This document shows positions 52,939 to 63,875 of a stretch of DNA of 64,000 nucleotides, piece after piece. The notes beneath the pieces were generated by a model. The model saw only the letters and a program-made list of their open reading frames with translations. It was not told where the DNA came from and ran no database searches. Both the position numbers and the translations under genes were made by a program. The stretch's first letter is position 1. Every line of letters starts with the position of its first letter. Source of the stretch: Alkanindiges illinoisensis (GTDB lineage Bacteria; Pseudomonadota; Gammaproteobacteria; Pseudomonadales; Moraxellaceae); NCBI RefSeq assembly GCF_004377485.1, contig NZ_SNTY01000006.1:32244-96243 (forward strand), in the 5' to 3' direction.

Positions 52939-53190
52939 ATGGCTCACAAGAAAGCTGGTGGATCCACACGTAACGGTCGTGATTCCAATCCAAAGATGCT
53001 GGGTGTTAAAGTTTACGGCGGTCAAACTGTTGTTGCTGGTAACATCATCGTGCGTCAACGTGGTACAGAATTCCATCCAGGTGCAAACGTAGGTCTTGGT
53101 CGTGACCATACCCTGTTTGCAACTGCTGATGGTGTAGTTAAGTTTGAAGTTAAAGGCGCTTTTGGCCGTCGCTACGTGACTGTAGTGTAA
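52939..53190 (+). CDS. rpmA: 50S ribosomal protein L27
   Basis: An 83-residue protein with the L27 N-terminus [15 protein letters not shown], which reaches the peptidyl transferase centre, and the [15 protein letters not shown] core. It lies 20 bases after rplU behind an AGGAG site, and is followed by a strong terminator. No cleavable N-terminal extension is present. Confidence 0.98.
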   Translation: MAHKKAGGSTRNGRDSNPKMLGVKVYGGQTVVAGNIIVRQRGTEFHPGANVGLGRDHTLFATADGVVKFEVKGAFGRRYVTVV

Positions 53191-53211
53191 TATTTCACTG
53201 TCTACACAGAT

Positions 53212-53240
53212 AAAAAGCCCGCTACTCTAGCGGGTTTTTT
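53212..53240 (+). terminator. terminator of rplU-rpmA
   Basis: CCCGC and GCGGG pair around a seven-base loop, flanked by an A-run and six T residues, 22 bases past the rpmA stop. Confidence 0.85.
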
Positions 53241-53455
53241 ATTATTCAGCATTAAAATTTCTCTGTGGTAAATAAACAAATCCAATAATGTGGATAAGGT
53301 ATTACAAAATATTTCATAAATAAGCTGCATTTTATTCAACATTCGAAAAACATTGACATTTTTACCATTCAATACACAGTTGTAACCTAGAATATTCACA
53401 GTTTAATTGGCATATTTACTGTTGTTGAATCAATACATTGCTTTAAGGGTATCTT

Positions 53456-54172
53456 ATGAAAACGATTAAAAATACGTTACTTACCACACTATTGACCACC
53501 AGTGTATTCTTCACGCCTGCTGTTATTTTCAGTGCCTATGCAGCGCCTGCCCAGAATAGTAATCAGATTAGTGAAAGTGCAGCTACAGCCAGTTTGAACC
53601 AGTACCTGTCACGTCTTGGCAGTATGCAGGCCAGTTTTGTGCAAACCACGCAAGCAAGTGGCAAAGCACCCGCACGACCAATGGCCAATCAGGGCCTTAA
53701 AAGCACCCACTTGAACCAGAAATTTGTTGGCACCATGCAGGTAAAGCGGCCTGGCCAGTTTCGATGGGAAACCACCAGTCCTGCCAAACAACTCATTGTG
53801 ACCAGTGGCAAAACAGTCTGGATTTATGATCCTGATCTTGAGCAGGCTGTACGCCAGAATCTGGATGAGCAGGTGGGCAATACGCCAGCACTGCTATTGT
53901 CCGGGCAGCCCGGCACCATTATGAAATCATTCCGGGTAACCCAGCCTAATGCAAGCGAGCCTTATTTTGTGCTGTATCCAAAAAGTGAGGATGGCGTGTT
54001 TGAAAGCCTCGGAATTCGTTTTACTAATAACGCACCAGCTCAGATGATTTTAAAAGATTCCTTGGGTCAGCAAACCACCATTAACTTTAATAATGTCAAA
54101 TTAAACCCGGCACTGAGCAATAATGCATTTAATTTTACGCCGCCGAAAGGTACCGATATTATTGATCAGTAA
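53456..54172 (+). CDS. lolA: outer-membrane lipoprotein carrier protein
   Basis: LolA carries lipoproteins across the periplasm from LolCDE to LolB. The 238-residue protein has a signal peptide (cleavage near SAYA), then the family segments LGSMQASFVQTT, KRPGQFRWETTSPAKQLIVTSGKTVWIYDPDLEQA, MILKDSLGQQTTINFNNVKLN and FNFTPPKGTDII. An insert of about 20 residues (ASGKAPARPMANQGLKST) widens the first beta hairpin. RarA, which follows lolA in E. coli, is absent. Confidence 0.94.
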   Translation: MKTIKNTLLTTLLTTSVFFTPAVIFSAYAAPAQNSNQISESAATASLNQYLSRLGSMQASFVQTTQASGKAPARPMANQGLKSTHLNQKFVGTMQVKRPGQFRWETTSPAKQLIVTSGKTVWIYDPDLEQAVRQNLDEQVGNTPALLLSGQPGTIMKSFRVTQPNASEPYFVLYPKSEDGVFESLGIRFTNNAPAQMILKDSLGQQTTINFNNVKLNPALSNNAFNFTPPKGTDIIDQ

Positions 54173-54185
54173 ATTGTTTTAGATA

Positions 54186-54218
54186 AAAAGAAGCCTGCTT
54201 TAAACAGCAGGCTTTTTT
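54186..54218 (+). terminator. terminator of lolA
   Basis: AAGCCTGCT pairs perfectly with AGCAGGCTT around a six-base loop and is followed by a T-run, 14 bases past the lolA stop. Confidence 0.88.
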
Positions 54219-54275
54219 ATAGGCAACGCGGATAGTGAAACAACTGGTTCTATAAATTTTAAAATATATTCAATA

Positions 54276-54364
54276 GACTTCTTTCATAAGTTGTACCAAC
54301 TCGCCTTCGACAGGCTCAGGCAGCGTTGGTTGAGCTTGTCAAAACCAGACTTTCGCAAAAGATC
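54276..54364 (+). repeat. 89-bp MITE-like repeat, copy 3 (degenerate)
   Basis: Same 89-base length, orientation as copy 2, and TA on both sides. Four bases differ, all in the last 30 positions: GTCAAAACC for GTCGAAACC, CTTTCGC for CTTATGC, and CAAAAG for CAAGAG. It lies between lolA and the orphan gene at 54401. Confidence 0.85.
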
Positions 54365-54400
54365 TAATATCCTAGACAATTAAAACAGGGAGATTCATCA

Positions 54401-54784
54401 ATGAAAAATAGTATGGATTATCACTTTTATATTAATTATACAATTCAGCAGGAAGGCTTACAGGAGGCCGCAATTAAAGAAATCTGTCGCATTCATGACT
54501 TATCAATAGCAGAGTTCCTCAATGAATTTTCAAGGACTGTGGCTTTAGATTATTATTTAAAAAAACGTGATTATGAGGATTGCGACATTGCTATGAATGG
54601 TATTTTTGCATGCTTAATAGACTTTAGCCTATCCCATGATATGTTAGAACCTGCTTATTCAATTTTTCTTGCATTTGATGATGGTGAGTATCGTCGCTCC
54701 AAAGATGCTGTTTCAGTTGATCCTGGTGAAAAATATACATGGCCGCAAATTATAAATATTTTAAAAGAATACCAAGTGATATAG
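54401..54784 (+). CDS. orphan acidic protein of unknown function
   Basis: A 127-residue acidic, helical protein with no signal or membrane segment. Phrases such as YTIQQEGLQEAAIKEICRIHDLS and PAYSIFLAFDDGEYRR do not point to a family I know. It has a GGGAG site before the ATG. Coding sequence is more A/T-rich than serS or lolA. It sits next to mobile repeat copy 3, between lolA and serS where rarA (E. coli) or rarA-crcB (Pseudomonas) is expected. Immunity-type or other accessory roles are possible but unsupported. Confidence 0.6.
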   Translation: MKNSMDYHFYINYTIQQEGLQEAAIKEICRIHDLSIAEFLNEFSRTVALDYYLKKRDYEDCDIAMNGIFACLIDFSLSHDMLEPAYSIFLAFDDGEYRRSKDAVSVDPGEKYTWPQIINILKEYQVI

Positions 54785-54827
54785 CAATAAAAGCAGAATA
54801 TTTCACCTTTCATGACTCGCTATTAAA

Positions 54828-54861
54828 GCTAGGCAATAGACTATATTTTCAATTGTCTAGC
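54828..54861 (+). terminator. hairpin after the orphan gene, weak terminator candidate
   Basis: GCTAGGCAAT pairs with ATTGTCTAGC (one G.T pair) around a 14-base loop. The T-run after it is short (CTTT), so termination is uncertain. Confidence 0.35.
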
Positions 54862-54901
54862 CTTTACACTATCGGCAATCTCTTTTTGCTGTTATCCATG
54901 A

Positions 54902-56176
<1,275 letters not shown>

Positions 56177-56223
56177 CCGCTTATCAATTGACCTTTTAGT
56201 GCCAACCCGATAGTGAGTGCGTC

Positions 56224-57597
56224 ATGGATTTATTGCCAATTACCTTAAAGCTTTCCCGGCAGCGCTGTTTAATTGTCGGAGGTGGCAATATTGCATGGCG
56301 CAAGGCACAACTGCTGGCTGATGCCGATGCCTGCATTGATGTATTGGCACCAACTATTGAGCCACAGCTACAGGCACTGGTTGAAAAAACCAACGGCCAA
56401 TATTTGCCTGCTGCCTATTCACAACAGCTTGAGTTGAATCACTATCGTCTGGTGATTGCGGCCACCAATGATGCTACGGTTAATGCTCAGGTATTTGCTG
56501 ACTGCGAAGCTAAAAATATTCTGGTGAATTCGGTTGATGACCCGCCACATTGCCGGTTTATGATGCCAGCGATTATTGACCGCTCACCCTTACTGATTTC
56601 CATTGCAACTGGGGGCGCATCACCAGTGTTGGCACGTCAGCTGCGCACGCAAATTGAAGGCATTTTGCCTGCGCGTCTGGGTGATCTGGTGGCTTTCTCA
56701 GGGCAATGGCGTCCAGCAGTTAAACAAAAAATTGCCAATCCCGACCAACGCCGGGTGTTCTGGGAAAAGCTGTATACCAGTCCGGTGGCTGAGCAGGTAC
56801 TGGCTGGTAATATAAAGCAGGCCAGCGCTGCCATGCCTGAATTTATGGAAAGCTGGCAAGAGCCACACGGTGAGGTTTATTTGATTGGTGCCGGGCCAGG
56901 TGATCCAGATTTACTCACGTTCAAGGCATTGCGGCTGATGCAGCAAGCTGATGTGATCGTCTATGACCGTCTGGTATCCGAACCCATTCTGAATTTATGT
57001 CGCCGTGATGCAGACCGGATTTATGTGGGCAAGGCCCGCTCTAATCATGCGGTGCAGCAAGAAGGCATCAATGCATTGCTGGTGCGTCTGGCGCAGGAGG
57101 GCAAACGGGTCTGCCGTCTTAAAGGCGGTGATCCGTTTATTTTTGGCCGTGGTGGTGAAGAAATTGAAGAGCTATTCGCTGCCAAGGTCAAGTTTCAGGT
57201 GGTACCCGGTATTACGGCAGCATCGGGCTGTTCCGCCTACGCAGGTATTCCACTAACCCATCGGGATTATGCGCAAAGCGTTCGTTTTCTGACTGGCCAT
57301 TTAAAGGAAGGTTCACCTGAACTGCCCTGGAATGAACTGGTGTATGAAAACCAGACACTGGTACTGTATATGGGCTTGGTCGGTCTGGAAAAAATCTGCC
57401 AGCAACTCATTGCACATGGCCAGCGCCCGGATATGCCCGTTGCTTTGGTGTCCAAAGGGACAACACCAGAACAAACTGTAGTGGTTGGTACGCTGGCTGA
57501 CATTGCATCCAAGGTAGAGGGCAGTGGCATTGCCGCGCCAACATTAACCATTATTGGTGAGGTGGTAAAGCTCAGGGATAAGTTAAAGTGGATGTAA
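56224..57597 (+). CDS. cysG: siroheme synthase (trifunctional)
   Basis: The 457-residue enzyme makes siroheme from uroporphyrinogen III for sulfite and nitrite reductases. The N-terminal CysG-B part has an NAD fold (CLIVGGGNIAWRKA, GGGNIA at 19-24), NSVDDPPHCRFMMPAIIDRSPL and ATGGASPVLARQLR, for precorrin-2 oxidation and iron insertion. The C-terminal methyltransferase has LIGAGPGDPDLLTFKALRLMQQADVIVYD, KGGDPFIFGRGGEE and VPGITAASG. Both halves look intact. It follows serS. Confidence 0.96.
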   Translation: MDLLPITLKLSRQRCLIVGGGNIAWRKAQLLADADACIDVLAPTIEPQLQALVEKTNGQYLPAAYSQQLELNHYRLVIAATNDATVNAQVFADCEAKNILVNSVDDPPHCRFMMPAIIDRSPLLISIATGGASPVLARQLRTQIEGILPARLGDLVAFSGQWRPAVKQKIANPDQRRVFWEKLYTSPVAEQVLAGNIKQASAAMPEFMESWQEPHGEVYLIGAGPGDPDLLTFKALRLMQQADVIVYDRLVSEPILNLCRRDADRIYVGKARSNHAVQQEGINALLVRLAQEGKRVCRLKGGDPFIFGRGGEEIEELFAAKVKFQVVPGITAASGCSAYAGIPLTHRDYAQSVRFLTGHLKEGSPELPWNELVYENQTLVLYMGLVGLEKICQQLIAHGQRPDMPVALVSKGTTPEQTVVVGTLADIASKVEGSGIAAPTLTIIGEVVKLRDKLKWM

Positions 57598-57942
57598 GCA
57601 GCCTAAATATTAATATCAATTTAATATAGAGAATAAAGGCTGGGCATATTGTCTAGCCTGCCTTTAGCAGTAACTTTAATAATTATAAAAAGTAGATCTA
57701 TAAAATTAATTTTAGTGATCTAAAACAGAAATTCAAAAAATATCTTGATGTGTCTTGAGATAAAAAATAAATTCTTTTATTTAACTGATAATTATCGTTA
57801 TTAAAGAAAAAATAATAGAACTAAAGTTTTATAGCTGAAACACCACACAAACTTCACACAATAAACTGTCTATTATCATCAACCCAACATAATAATTTTT
57901 AATGATCAGCATACTAAATGCTCAACTGAACAGGAGAAGATC
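57598..57942. other. 345-bp AT-rich region between cysG and the DUF378 gene
   Basis: A hairpin at 57635-57665 (AAAGGC...GCCTTT with inner GGC...GCC) may end cysG transcription, though it lacks a long T-run. Past it the sequence is A/T-rich and should contain the promoter of the DUF378 gene. No ORF or RNA gene is visible. Confidence 0.45.
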
Positions 57943-58161
57943 ATGAGATTAAATACCATTGACTGGATAGCCTACGCTTTAACGATTATTGGTGGCTTAA
58001 ACTGGGGATTGGTTGGGGCGTTCAACTTTGATTTGGTGGCTGCAATTTTCGGTGAAATGAGTTTATTGTCACGTATTGTTTATATTCTTGTTGGTATCTC
58101 AGCAATTTACCTGATTTACACAGGTACCAAATTGCGTACACACCATGATGTAGCGCATTAA
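57943..58161 (+). CDS. DUF378 family small membrane protein
   Basis: A 72-residue protein with two membrane helices (YALTIIGGLNWGLVGAFNFDLVA and LSRIVYILVGISAIYLIY). The GGLNWGLVG and VGISAIY motifs define DUF378 (YuzA-like). No function is established. A strong AGGAGA precedes the ATG. It is a single-gene unit with its own terminator. Confidence 0.9.
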   Translation: MRLNTIDWIAYALTIIGGLNWGLVGAFNFDLVAAIFGEMSLLSRIVYILVGISAIYLIYTGTKLRTHHDVAH

Positions 58162-58218
58162 GCGAATCAAGCCATTTAGTTTTAGACTGTCAAAATTGCC
58201 AGTAAAATAATGGCTGAG

Positions 58219-58252
58219 AAGGACTGATTTTATTAAACCGAAATCAGTCCTT
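58219..58252. terminator. bidirectional terminator after the DUF378 gene
   Basis: AAGGACTGATTT pairs perfectly with AAATCAGTCCTT around a ten-base loop; TT follows on the plus strand. It lies between convergent genes. Confidence 0.75.
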
Positions 58253-58322
58253 TTCATATTTTTTATAGACGGGTTTTAAGGAGAACAATCACTAAGTTAT
58301 TTGGGTTTTTTATATTATCGGT

Positions 58323-59624
58323 TTATATCAGCGGCTCGCTGACTTGTGTGACCAGCAGCTGATCAATCTTGTAATGGTCAATATCAACAACCTCAAATTT
58401 ATAGCCGTCATACTCAACAAAATCGGTTCGCTTGGGAATTTTGCGTAGCATAAACATAATAAAACCCGCAGCGGTTTCATAATTGCCTTCTTCAGGAAGT
58501 ACATCCAGATCCAGTGCCCGCTTTAAGTCTTCAATCGGGGTGCCGCCATCAATCAGCCACGAATGATCATCGCGTTTGACCACCTGTTGTTCATCCTGCA
58601 TCGGGCTCACCCAGTCGCCCATCACCGTACTCATCACATCGCTTAAGGTAATCAGGCCAACCACCAGCGCATATTCATTAATCACCACTGCCAGCTTTTC
58701 CTTAGTGGAGCGGAAACGATCCAGCAGTTCAGATAAAGTCAGCGTATCCGGAATGGTCAGTACACTGCGAATGGTGGTTTCATTGAGTTGTAATAACGAT
58801 TGGTTATTTAAAATACGGATCAAAATATCCTTGGTATCTATGTAGCCAATCACATGGTCAATATCTTCATTACAGACCAGAAACTTGGAGTGCGGATAAA
58901 TGGCAATTTTCTTGCGAATGCTGTCTTCACTTTCCTTAATGGAAAAAAATACCACATTCTCACGTGTAGTCATGGAGGAGGGGACAGTGCGCGATTCCAG
59001 TTCAAACACATTTTCAATAAAGTGATGTTCCTGCTGCTGTAATACACCGGCTTGTGCGCCAGCATCCACAATGGCGGAAATATCGTCAAAGGTCAGGTTG
59101 TCGTCCCGGGTCATATTGACCTTGAACAGCCGGAACAGGATATTGGCCAGCATATTGATAAAAAACGCCAGCGGCTTGCAGATTTTGATAAACACATTAA
59201 TAGGGTTAATCACAGCCAGTGCTACCCGTTCTGGGGCAATCATGGCCAGCCTTTTTGGAATCAGGTCGGCAAATAGTACAAAAATTGAAGTAACGAACAC
59301 AAAAGACAGCGTAAAGCCAATGGTCTGGGTAAATGGTCCACGATAAACCAGCCCAACCAGTTCTACAAAATAAGGCCGAAACGCCGACTCACCCAGAATA
59401 CCGCCCAGAATAGCAACTGCATTTAAACCAATCTGGGTTGTTGCAAAAAAATTTCCCGGCTGTTCCTGCAAGGCCAACACTTTTATGGCATTGTGATCGC
59501 CACTTTCAGCCAGCAGTTTTAGTTTGAGTTTTCGGGCAGCCGCAAAAGCAATCTCGGAGATTGATAAAAATGCTGATGCCATCACCAGCACAGCAATCAC
59601 AGTAAAATTTTGCAATAAGCTCAC
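58323..59624 (-). CDS. haemolysin/CorC-type protein (DUF21, CBS pair, CorC_HlyC)
   Basis: A 433-residue protein in three parts: a DUF21 membrane domain with about four helices (residues 1-200, starting AVLVMASAFLSISEIAFAAARKLKL), two CBS motifs (about 215-335, VPSSMTTRENVVFF and VLTIPDTLTLSELLDRFRSTKEKLAVVINEYALVVGLITLSDV), and a C-terminal CorC_HlyC domain (DDHSWLIDGGTPIEDL). Relatives affect magnesium or cobalt efflux or membrane integrity; the precise role here is open. Confidence 0.87.
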   Translation of the reverse strand: MSLLQNFTVIAVLVMASAFLSISEIAFAAARKLKLKLLAESGDHNAIKVLALQEQPGNFFATTQIGLNAVAILGGILGESAFRPYFVELVGLVYRGPFTQTIGFTLSFVFVTSIFVLFADLIPKRLAMIAPERVALAVINPINVFIKICKPLAFFINMLANILFRLFKVNMTRDDNLTFDDISAIVDAGAQAGVLQQQEHHFIENVFELESRTVPSSMTTRENVVFFSIKESEDSIRKKIAIYPHSKFLVCNEDIDHVIGYIDTKDILIRILNNQSLLQLNETTIRSVLTIPDTLTLSELLDRFRSTKEKLAVVINEYALVVGLITLSDVMSTVMGDWVSPMQDEQQVVKRDDHSWLIDGGTPIEDLKRALDLDVLPEEGNYETAAGFIMFMLRKIPKRTDFVEYDGYKFEVVDIDHYKIDQLLVTQVSEPLI

Positions 59625-59858
59625 GACGACACCTGATTATTATCGACCTGATCATTAGTGCTAAGGGGTAATAAAAACCGTCTAACACTTTGATTCAGCT
59701 TACCCTATCATATCTTAAAGGCCCGGGTGCTTGTATATTCCAATATTTGTAGTGTTTTGTGCCTTAAAATCCAGCTTTTTAGCGGCAAATAGGCTACATT
59801 CAATCTGACATTCCACAAGAAAAATTTTGTCAAAAACTAATTAAGGGCGATGTATGTA

Positions 59859-60869
59859 ATGCCACTGTTAAACCAAAAGCAGGCCTTGATTGCCAGTTAT
59901 ATTATTATGGGAACTGGCTTGTTGCTGCTTATTCCACTGCATCTGTTGTCCTGATTTATTGCCGGTTTTCTAGTCTATGAAATGGTCAACGCGCTCACGC
60001 CATATTTTGAAAAATTTATTTATGGACGGCGAGCCAGACTGGCGGTAGTGGCCATGTTAAGCCTGATCGTCATGGCTTTCTTGATTGTCAGTGTGGGTAG
60101 TCTGATTGGTTTTATCATTCAGGATGTACGTGGCGCAGCAGCATTGAGTCACCGGATCACTTTGGTGCTTCAGGATCTGCAAACCCAGCTTGCGGTTTAT
60201 TTGCCGGGTTACCTGCCCAACAGCGTGGAAGAGCTGAAAAACCAGATCATGCAATGGGTGCAGCGTAATATTGGCTTACTGCAATATACGGGCAAGTATG
60301 TGTTGCATGCTTTTATTACCATGCTGATTGGCATGGTGCTGGGTGCCATTGTGTCATTACATCATGTGATGCCACGTGAGGAACCACCATTATTTAAAAC
60401 TGAACTCATCAACCGGATTACGACACTGGCCAATGCCTTTCGCAATATTGTATTTGCCCAGCTTAAAATCTCAACCATCAACACCATCTTGTCAGGGTTG
60501 TTCATTCTGGTATTACTGCCAATTTTTGGCCTGCATCTGCCTTTTGCCAAAACACTGGTCATCCTAACCTTTGTTCTAGGCTTATTACCTGTGGTTGGAA
60601 ATCTGGTGTCCAATACGCTAGTGTTTATTGCTGGCCTGACCGTTTCATTATCAGTGGCTGTAATTACCCTGATTTACCTGATTCTAATTCACAAGTTTGA
60701 ATACTTTTTAAATGCCAAAATTGTTGGTGCTAAAATCAGGGCCAATTCATGGGAAGTACTGATTGCCATGCTGGTATTTCAGGGCGCATTTGGGGTTGCA
60801 GGATTGGTAGCCGCTCCAATCTATTATGCCTATCTTAAAAGTGAGCTTGAACAGGCCAGGCTGATTTAA
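59859..60869 (+). pseudogene. AI-2E family transporter interrupted by an in-frame UGA
   Basis: From the ATG at 59859 (AAGGG upstream) the frame reads MPLLNQKQALIASYIIMGTG and the first helix up to HLLS, then hits TGA at 59952-59954. The same frame continues FIAGFLVYEMVNALTPYFEK and stays open to 60869, giving about 336 residues in all, the usual AI-2E/YdiK size. The stop falls inside the first membrane hairpin; TGG (Trp) to TGA would explain it. The rest has seven or so helices and ends normally. Either the gene is dead, or an ATG at 59982 gives a 295-residue product without the first helix, or the stop is read through. Confidence 0.75.
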
Positions 60870-60911
60870 GTTTTTTTAAATTTTTGAATAAGCAGTTCCA
60901 TTATTAAAAAA

Positions 60912-60938
60912 GGGCAGAAAAAATCTGCCCGAATTTTT
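60912..60938. terminator. bidirectional terminator between the transporter and LysR genes
   Basis: GGGCAG pairs with CTGCCC around an A/T loop, with an A-run before and a T-run after. Confidence 0.75.
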
Positions 60939-60953
60939 TAAAACCAAAAAACC

Positions 60954-61940
60954 TCAGGGTTCAAGCCGTGGCTGCAAGGCCAGCATTTCACGTTGTTCCT
61001 CATCAATAATTTGCCGAGCCACAAACATAATCAGTTGGCGCAACCAGCGATGCGCCGGGTGATGATGTAATAGCGGACACCATGCCATTTTTAGCTCAAA
61101 TTCCGGAATATAAAATGGCGGTTCCTTAATCACCAGATTCAGGTTTTCAGCCTGTAACCGGGCAATCCGGGTTGGTAAGGTAGCAATCAAGTCAACATTA
61201 GACGCCAGCAGGGCAGGCATTTGGTAATGCCGAGTAAACACACTAATCTTGCGCTTCTGGCCAATTCGTTCCAGTGCCTGATCAATCCAGCCCAGACCGC
61301 CAGACTTCTCCGGATTAACACCAAACCCAACGCCCATCCCGGTTTTGGATACCCAGATATGCTGTGCTTCCAGATAGCTTTTCAGGCTTAAATGATCAAC
61401 TGCTGGATGATTAGCACTCAGCAAACAGCTAAAACTGTCGCGCCATACCAGCACCTGATGAAAGCTTTGTGGAATTTCATTAAACCGGTTAATGGCCAGA
61501 TCAACCTTGCCCTGTTCCATGTCACGATACGACACATCACTGGGCGTCAAAAAGTCCAGTACCACATTCGGGGCTTCACTGCGCATTGCTTTAACCAGCT
61601 TAGGCACCAGTGTAGCTTCAGCATAATCCGAGGTCATAATCCGAAATACCCGCGAACTGCTAAATGGCCTGAACTCAGTACGTGGTTCCAGAATCATCGA
61701 CAGATCAGACAGTGCATCACGGATACGGGGCTGCAATTCCAGCGCCCGTTCGGTTGGTGTCATTCCTTCAGATGAGCGAATCAAGAGGGGATCATTAAAC
61801 AGCGTGCGCAAGCGACGTAAAATGTTACTCATGGCTGGCTGAGTAACACCAAGCTGTTCAGCCGCACGCGTTACATTTTTTTCCCTAAGTAAAACATCGA
61901 GATAGATTAATAAATTTAAATCGACGCGCTCAAGATTCAT
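60954..61940 (-). CDS. LysR-type transcriptional regulator divergent from aceA
   Basis: A 328-residue LysR protein. The N-terminal winged helix (residues 5-65) reads LNLLIYLDVLLREKNVTRAAEQLGVTQPAMSNILRRLRTLFNDPLLIR, followed by a periplasmic-binding-like effector domain (about 95-300). It is divergent from aceA with a 142-bp shared gap, so it may control aceA or itself, but this is inference from position. A T-N11-A box was not pinned down. Confidence 0.9.
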   Translation of the reverse strand: MNLERVDLNLLIYLDVLLREKNVTRAAEQLGVTQPAMSNILRRLRTLFNDPLLIRSSEGMTPTERALELQPRIRDALSDLSMILEPRTEFRPFSSSRVFRIMTSDYAEATLVPKLVKAMRSEAPNVVLDFLTPSDVSYRDMEQGKVDLAINRFNEIPQSFHQVLVWRDSFSCLLSANHPAVDHLSLKSYLEAQHIWVSKTGMGVGFGVNPEKSGGLGWIDQALERIGQKRKISVFTRHYQMPALLASNVDLIATLPTRIARLQAENLNLVIKEPPFYIPEFELKMAWCPLLHHHPAHRWLRQLIMFVARQIIDEEQREMLALQPRLEP

Positions 61941-62082
61941 AAAATAAATACCGAAGATTAAAATGATAAATTAGCTAAATTATGGCATAAAAAGTAGACT
62001 CAGCCCATCAGTAAAGCACTATATTTATCTGTTTTTTAGAATAGGGCTTTATTACTTCCAACATTCAAGACAGGAAAATGTC

Positions 62083-63687
62083 ATGGGAACCTATCAATCA
62101 GCTCTAGAGCACGTTCGTGGCGTTAAAGCCAAACTAGGCGGTACTTGGAATGCGATTCGTCCAGAAGACGCTGCGCGCATGATCGTTCAAAACCGTTTCC
62201 GTACTGGTTTGGATATTGCCAAGTATACAGCTGCTATTCTACGTCAGGACATGGCTGAATACGATGCTGACAGCAGCAAATATACCCAGTCTCTGGGCTG
62301 CTGGCATGGTTTTATTGCGCAACAGAAAATGATTGCCAATAAAAAATACTTTGGTACTACTTCCAAACGTTACATCTACCTGTCTGGCTGGATGGTAGCT
62401 GCCCTGCGCTCTGAATTTGGTCCTCTGCCTGACCAGTCTATGCACGAAAAAACTTCTGTGCCAGCGCTGATCGAAGAAATCTATACGTTCCTGCGTCAAG
62501 CTGATGCCAAAGAGCTGAACGACCTGTTCCGCGCCCTGCAAAAAGCTGAGGCTGCTGGTGACAGCGCTAAAGTTAAAGAACTGGAAAGCCAGATCGACAA
62601 CTTTGAAACTCATGTTGTGCCCATCATTGCCGACATCGACGCTGGTTTTGGTAACGAAGAAGCAACTTACCTGCTGACCAAGAAAATGATCGAAGCTGGT
62701 GCTGCTGCTATCCAGATCGAAAACCAGGTTTCTGATGCCAAGCAATGTGGTCACCAAGCTGGTAAAGTAACTGTTCCTCATGAAGACTTCCTGGCCAAGA
62801 TCAATGCAGTTCGCTATGCATTTCTGGAACTGGGTATTGATGACGGCGTTATCGTTGCCCGTACTGACTCTGAAGGTGCTGACCTGACCCAGAAAATCCC
62901 TGTTTCTAAAGAAAAAGGTGACCTGGCTTCTCAATACATTAGCTACCTGGACACTCAGGAAATCGACATCTCTGAAGCTCAGGACGACGAAATCCTGATC
63001 AAGCGTGATGGCAAGCTGCATCGCCCAACTCGTCTGGCTTCTGGCCTGTACCAGTTCCGTGAAGGCACCCAGATTGACCGTGTTGTTCTGGACTGTGTAA
63101 CTAGCCTGCAAAACGGCGCTGACATGCTGTGGATCGAAACTCCAACGCCAAACGTTGCTGAAATCGCTCACATGGTTAACCGTGTTAAAGAAATCGTTCC
63201 AAATGCCAAGCTGGTTTACAACAACAGCCCATCATTCAACTGGACACTGAACTTCCGTCAACAGGCTTATGACCGCTTTGTTGCTGAAGGCAAAGACGTA
63301 TCTGCTTATGATCGCGCTAAACTAATGAGCGCTGATTATGATACAACTGAGCTGGCTCAGGTTGCTGACGAAATGATCCGTACATTCCAGGCTGATGCTG
63401 CTCGTGAAGCTGGTGTATTCCATCACCTGATCACTCTGCCAACTTACCATACTGCTGCGCTGTCTACTCATGAGCTGGCAAAAGGTTACTTTGGTGAAGA
63501 AGGTATGCTGGCTTATGTAGCTGGTGTTCAGCGTAAAGAAATCCGCGGCGGTATTGCTTGTGTTAAACACCAGGCAATGGCTGGTTCTGACATCGGTGAT
63601 GATCACAAAGAAATCTTCGCTGGTGACAATGCACTGAAAGCCGGTGATGACAGCAAAAACACCATGAACCAGTTCGCTGCTCATTAA
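62083..63687 (+). CDS. aceA: isocitrate lyase
   Basis: AceA cleaves isocitrate to succinate and glyoxylate, the first step of the glyoxylate shunt needed for growth on acetate and fatty acids. The 534-residue protein belongs to the long class found in Acinetobacter and Pseudomonas (E. coli has 434). The catalytic loop is KQCGHQAGKV (Cys222). Other marks are IADIDAGFGN and PSFNWTLNF. Codon use is strongly biased to CTG, GCT, GGT and AAC, as expected of a highly expressed gene. AGGAAAA precedes the ATG. fadA-fadB in the same window supply acetyl-CoA. Confidence 0.96.
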   Translation: MGTYQSALEHVRGVKAKLGGTWNAIRPEDAARMIVQNRFRTGLDIAKYTAAILRQDMAEYDADSSKYTQSLGCWHGFIAQQKMIANKKYFGTTSKRYIYLSGWMVAALRSEFGPLPDQSMHEKTSVPALIEEIYTFLRQADAKELNDLFRALQKAEAAGDSAKVKELESQIDNFETHVVPIIADIDAGFGNEEATYLLTKKMIEAGAAAIQIENQVSDAKQCGHQAGKVTVPHEDFLAKINAVRYAFLELGIDDGVIVARTDSEGADLTQKIPVSKEKGDLASQYISYLDTQEIDISEAQDDEILIKRDGKLHRPTRLASGLYQFREGTQIDRVVLDCVTSLQNGADMLWIETPTPNVAEIAHMVNRVKEIVPNAKLVYNNSPSFNWTLNFRQQAYDRFVAEGKDVSAYDRAKLMSADYDTTELAQVADEMIRTFQADAAREAGVFHHLITLPTYHTAALSTHELAKGYFGEEGMLAYVAGVQRKEIRGGIACVKHQAMAGSDIGDDHKEIFAGDNALKAGDDSKNTMNQFAAH

Positions 63688-63706
63688 GACGCGAATCAAG
63701 TTCACT

Positions 63707-63737
63707 AAAAAGCCCTGCTCGTAAGAGTAGGGCTTTT
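63707..63737 (+). terminator. terminator of aceA
   Basis: AGCCCTGCTC and GAGTAGGGCT form a stem (one mismatch) around GTAA, with an A-run before and seven T residues after, 20 bases past the aceA stop. Confidence 0.88.
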
Positions 63738-63772
63738 TTATCTATCAAAGATAAAAAAGTTATCAAAACCAC

Positions 63773-63800
63773 TTGCAAAAAACTACAAATACGATAATAT
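63773..63800 (+). promoter_or_regulatory. candidate rRNA operon promoter P1
   Basis: TTGCAA (63773-63778) and TAATAT (63795-63800) are spaced by 16 bases. It stands about 100 bases upstream of a stronger promoter in the same direction, the usual tandem layout before rRNA operons. Confidence 0.5.
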
Positions 63801-63875
63801 AGATTTCCCCAAGCAATGAAGCATTTAAAGAAAATTAAAACGAATAATTTTCTGAAAATAAATCTAAATTTGGGA

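Noticed and set aside
57785..57803. Possible Fur box before the DUF378 gene
   Set aside because: Only one half (TGATAAT) matches the motif; the second half keeps four of seven positions.
62239..63171. 310-codon open frame opposite aceA
   Set aside because: A shadow caused by the strong codon bias of aceA; the product is Phe/Val/Ser-rich with no domain.
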